The notes beneath the pieces are model-generated. The model was not told the DNA's origin. It did no database searches and saw only the letters and a list, made by a program, of their open reading frames with translations. A program made the position numbers and the translations under genes. This document shows positions 16,601 through 17,495 of a stretch of DNA of 17,495 nt, piece after piece; within the stretch, counting starts at the first letter, position 1, and every line of letters starts with the position of its first letter. Source of the DNA: Candidatus Kapaibacterium sp. (GTDB taxonomy: Bacteria; Bacteroidota; Ignavibacteria; Kapaibacteriales; Kapaibacteriaceae); contig JAURNF010000224.1 in the NCBI GenBank assembly GCA_030830285.1, forward strand, positions 1-17,495, given 5' to 3'.

Positions 16601-17495
16601 TTATAGAAGGCACGGAAGTCATTAACACCAGCCTTGATCAACGAACCGATACCGATCGAAACAACGCCATAGCCGAAGCCACTGATTTCGTTGTTTGTGA
16701 ACTTGTTGTTCGTGTTGATCAGCGTGTCGATGTTGCCCAAGTTGTCTGGGTTGATTGTGTCGCGCTGTGTGATACCAGCTGTGTAGCTGATGCTGTTGTT
16801 GCGCGTATTGCCTTCGAAGCGGAACTGGTTCGAACCTGAGTTGAACTGCACCTGTGGAAGCGATGTCGCGTATGCTGGTGTTGCACCATCAACATTGTTG
16901 ATGATACAGTTCGTGATGTTGATGTTCGACGAACCAGAAGACAAGTAGAACACCGATGCGAATGGCGATGGGAAGTTCGGAACTGCTGTCTTGCGGATCG
17001 CAAAACGGAGCGACTTCTGTGCACCACCATCAAACGTGATGTATCCACCTGAGTTAGCATTCTGCGCATTTGCGAAGTACGTCTGACGCTGGATGGCATT
17101 CTGGTTCGATGGGTTGATATTCTGACCGAGCAACACACCGATGCCTGATTCCGTGATCATGTTGATCGTGACCGAACCCTTGTTGATCGAGCGGTCAAGC
17201 GTTGGCTTGAACGTGATCGTGTTCTTGTCACTCACACCGATGATGCGTGACGACAGGTCGATTGCTGGTGTGTTAACGCCAACGGCCGATACTGTGTACG
17301 AAGCGTCTGTGAATTCAAACGACACACCGCAAGAAACACGGTTCGGATATAGCACGTTGAGCGCTGCCGTGATTGTCGTGGGGTTGCGGGGACCGGGACG
17401 CGATGTACCAATCGTGTATGTACCACAGAGGTTGGCATCGATCGTCTTCACAACACAAATCTCGTTGTTCGTCAGAACTGGGTCACCAGGATATT
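13630..17495 (-). CDS. Giant surface protein: beta-helix, amidotransferase-like domain and T9SS sorting domain (5' end missing)
   Basis: The frame is open from the right edge to the stop at 13630, giving at least 1287 residues. The codons upstream of GTG 17451 (YPGDPVLTNNEICV) are in frame, so that GTG is not the start and the signal peptide lies outside the window. Residues are counted from the codon at 17493. A LCGTYTIG motif at 22-29 opens a unit seen before beta-helices. A right-handed parallel beta-helix covers about 145-520, rich in N-x-I/V-x-N rungs such as NINITNCIINN and VIDNNLIFNV. It closes with YDIGADEFDG near 658-667. A CARDB/Ig-like region is at about 670-825. An alpha/beta domain at about 832-1085 (MFWAHDQSVLTRTERDDLRNYI) resembles class I glutamine-amidotransferase-like folds. 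A fibronectin-like domain spans about 1090-1195 (WATASEKNTDHFVV). The sorting domain is in the last ~85 residues (MPNPVRAEAKVAF, LASGAYTLVLRS, ending VTK). It should be exported by T9SS; adhesion or glycan binding is only a guess. Confidence 0.88.
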   Translation of the reverse strand, partial: YPGDPVLTNNEICVVKTIDANLCGTYTIGTSRPGPRNPTTITAALNVLYPNRVSCGVSFEFTDASYTVSAVGVNTPAIDLSSRIIGVSDKNTITFKPTLDRSINKGSVTINMITESGIGVLLGQNINPSNQNAIQRQTYFANAQNANSGGYITFDGGAQKSLRFAIRKTAVPNFPSPFASVFYLSSGSSNINITNCIINNVDGATPAYATSLPQVQFNSGSNQFRFEGNTRNNSISYTAGITQRDTINPDNLGNIDTLINTNNKFTNNEISGFGYGVVSIGIGSLIKAGVNDFRAFYNAGTVIDNNLIFNVRRAGIFVAYEDGVRITRNRIYNVGAVTGGTEGDVAGIIAGGEQRYNNMNLQIAQNEISGVRGNTWSRGIVVEQCRNDYQSINGADKGFGPRTQASTVSFPNKAERTYVTSNAIWGLSRNAAAANMAGIHLWTRRATSTDPVTALVTPSIPTYFTVGDSVVNNTIVIGTDNTIGTGAIVGVGSQNGNGTVIMNNAIALTMPAGSAGITQSAILYEGTVFRNGRVNTWYLPATAPASLVSNRNAFFAPTSGIGRVIEISHTSELVSAGSQTEFATIDQWRNWTRQDINSVLGDFVAQHEFQGVAPNQRLRVKVTPQPPIGSILNNRGERLPGTRFDIDGANRGAAGLGYDIGADEFDGRLYVSDLEVVDILSPAAYRDATGTTSDAEYIMTTTPVDVTGRIRNNGALATTNSQVRVRIFMETALSNNTEAAAPTFNSFAVVDRTVATALSSGQSRDIVFNIPSWSPQPYIGTPGYSVPTRFAAMEANVTPRYRIEITTPSDEFNANNTFSKVVRFYLRKSTKRMVVSLRQSDVDLLNGTPTQNQIVGRLNGDSLLKALGDLGYRNEPGADRYDFDVFERNAWATRSVDYTMYQTMFWAHDQSVLTRTERDDLRNYIASGAPGAKKNLAISGQSIPSQHTGASVVSDINFVQRVLRSLSQAPGTPFSPNYNGRRIDGGALARGTSETVVRTGFSNDAEPAPALVRIFADPTTAGIATPAYTYTRADRTTTDSIMGTATAAITINTVYLGVDWRHFAKPAARTGVERVVRGIFDFFESNGGGLVPVQLVSFDAKARGNNVDVFWATASEKNTDHFVVDRADVIAGKAGDIASATEFTPVRTVPAAGSSSIRREYSITDQKLAPGVYTYRLTAVDKDGTRSGSHEVNVTIDAEGNGLMLADVMPNPVRAEAKVAFTLAASADVQLVLVNLAGQEVQVIANGNFAAGTHTASIDAAQLASGAYTLVLRSNGMTATKAITVTK

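Noticed and set aside
17449..17451. GTG at 17451 as the start of the giant T9SS cargo gene
   Set aside because: The frame stays open upstream to the window edge with protein-like sequence, there is no signal peptide after the GTG, and no good ribosome binding site precedes it. The gene is treated as 5'-partial.

Overview
The window is a 17.5 kb stretch of chromosome-like bacterial DNA with every supported gene on the minus strand, so transcription runs from high to low coordinates. Two proteins end in type IX secretion (Por) C-terminal sorting domains. A third is a large TonB-dependent receptor with an N-terminal carboxypeptidase-regulatory-like domain. Together these point to the Bacteroidota/Chlorobi (FCB) group. 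By general resemblance I would guess an Ignavibacteria- or Kapabacteria-like lineage, but no marker gene here fixes the rank. No rRNA, tRNA, CRISPR, transposase or phage gene is visible.

Layout in transcription order. (1) 17495-13630: the 3' part of a very long T9SS cargo protein (beta-helix, adhesion-type beta domains, an amidotransferase-like alpha/beta domain and a sorting domain). It is closed by a strong hairpin terminator at 13567-13601. (2) 13567-7591: a compact envelope operon of four genes. These are lnt (apolipoprotein N-acyltransferase), an active M16 zinc peptidase, its inactive M16 partner fused to a lipoprotein-carrier-like domain, and a five-helix YIP1-family membrane protein. 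The genes overlap by 4 bp or are 3 and 11 bp apart, and in two cases the ribosome binding site of one gene overlaps the stop codon of the gene before it. (3) 7493-1: a surface operon of three genes. These are a secreted Asp-box (BNR-like) protein with a T9SS tag, a 1047-residue TonB-dependent receptor, and a long exported protein with a fibronectin-like segment that runs off the left edge. Gaps are 40 and 16 bp.

All eight products act in the cell envelope or outside it. The lnt-M16-M16-yip1 operon looks like an envelope maturation and peptide-clearance unit. The two M16 proteins carry complementary halves of a catalytic centre (HxxEH in one, the R/Y pair in the other), so they most likely form a heterodimer. 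The downstream operon looks like a surface uptake or display unit built around the TonB-dependent receptor. The most unusual points are the M16 pair with its carrier-like fusion next to lnt, the lnt start region embedded in the preceding terminator, an EF-hand-type calcium loop near the end of the receptor barrel, and the non-lipoprotein partner gene downstream of the receptor.

There are no stretches above 300 bp without a gene. The longest non-coding gap is 97 bp (7494-7590).
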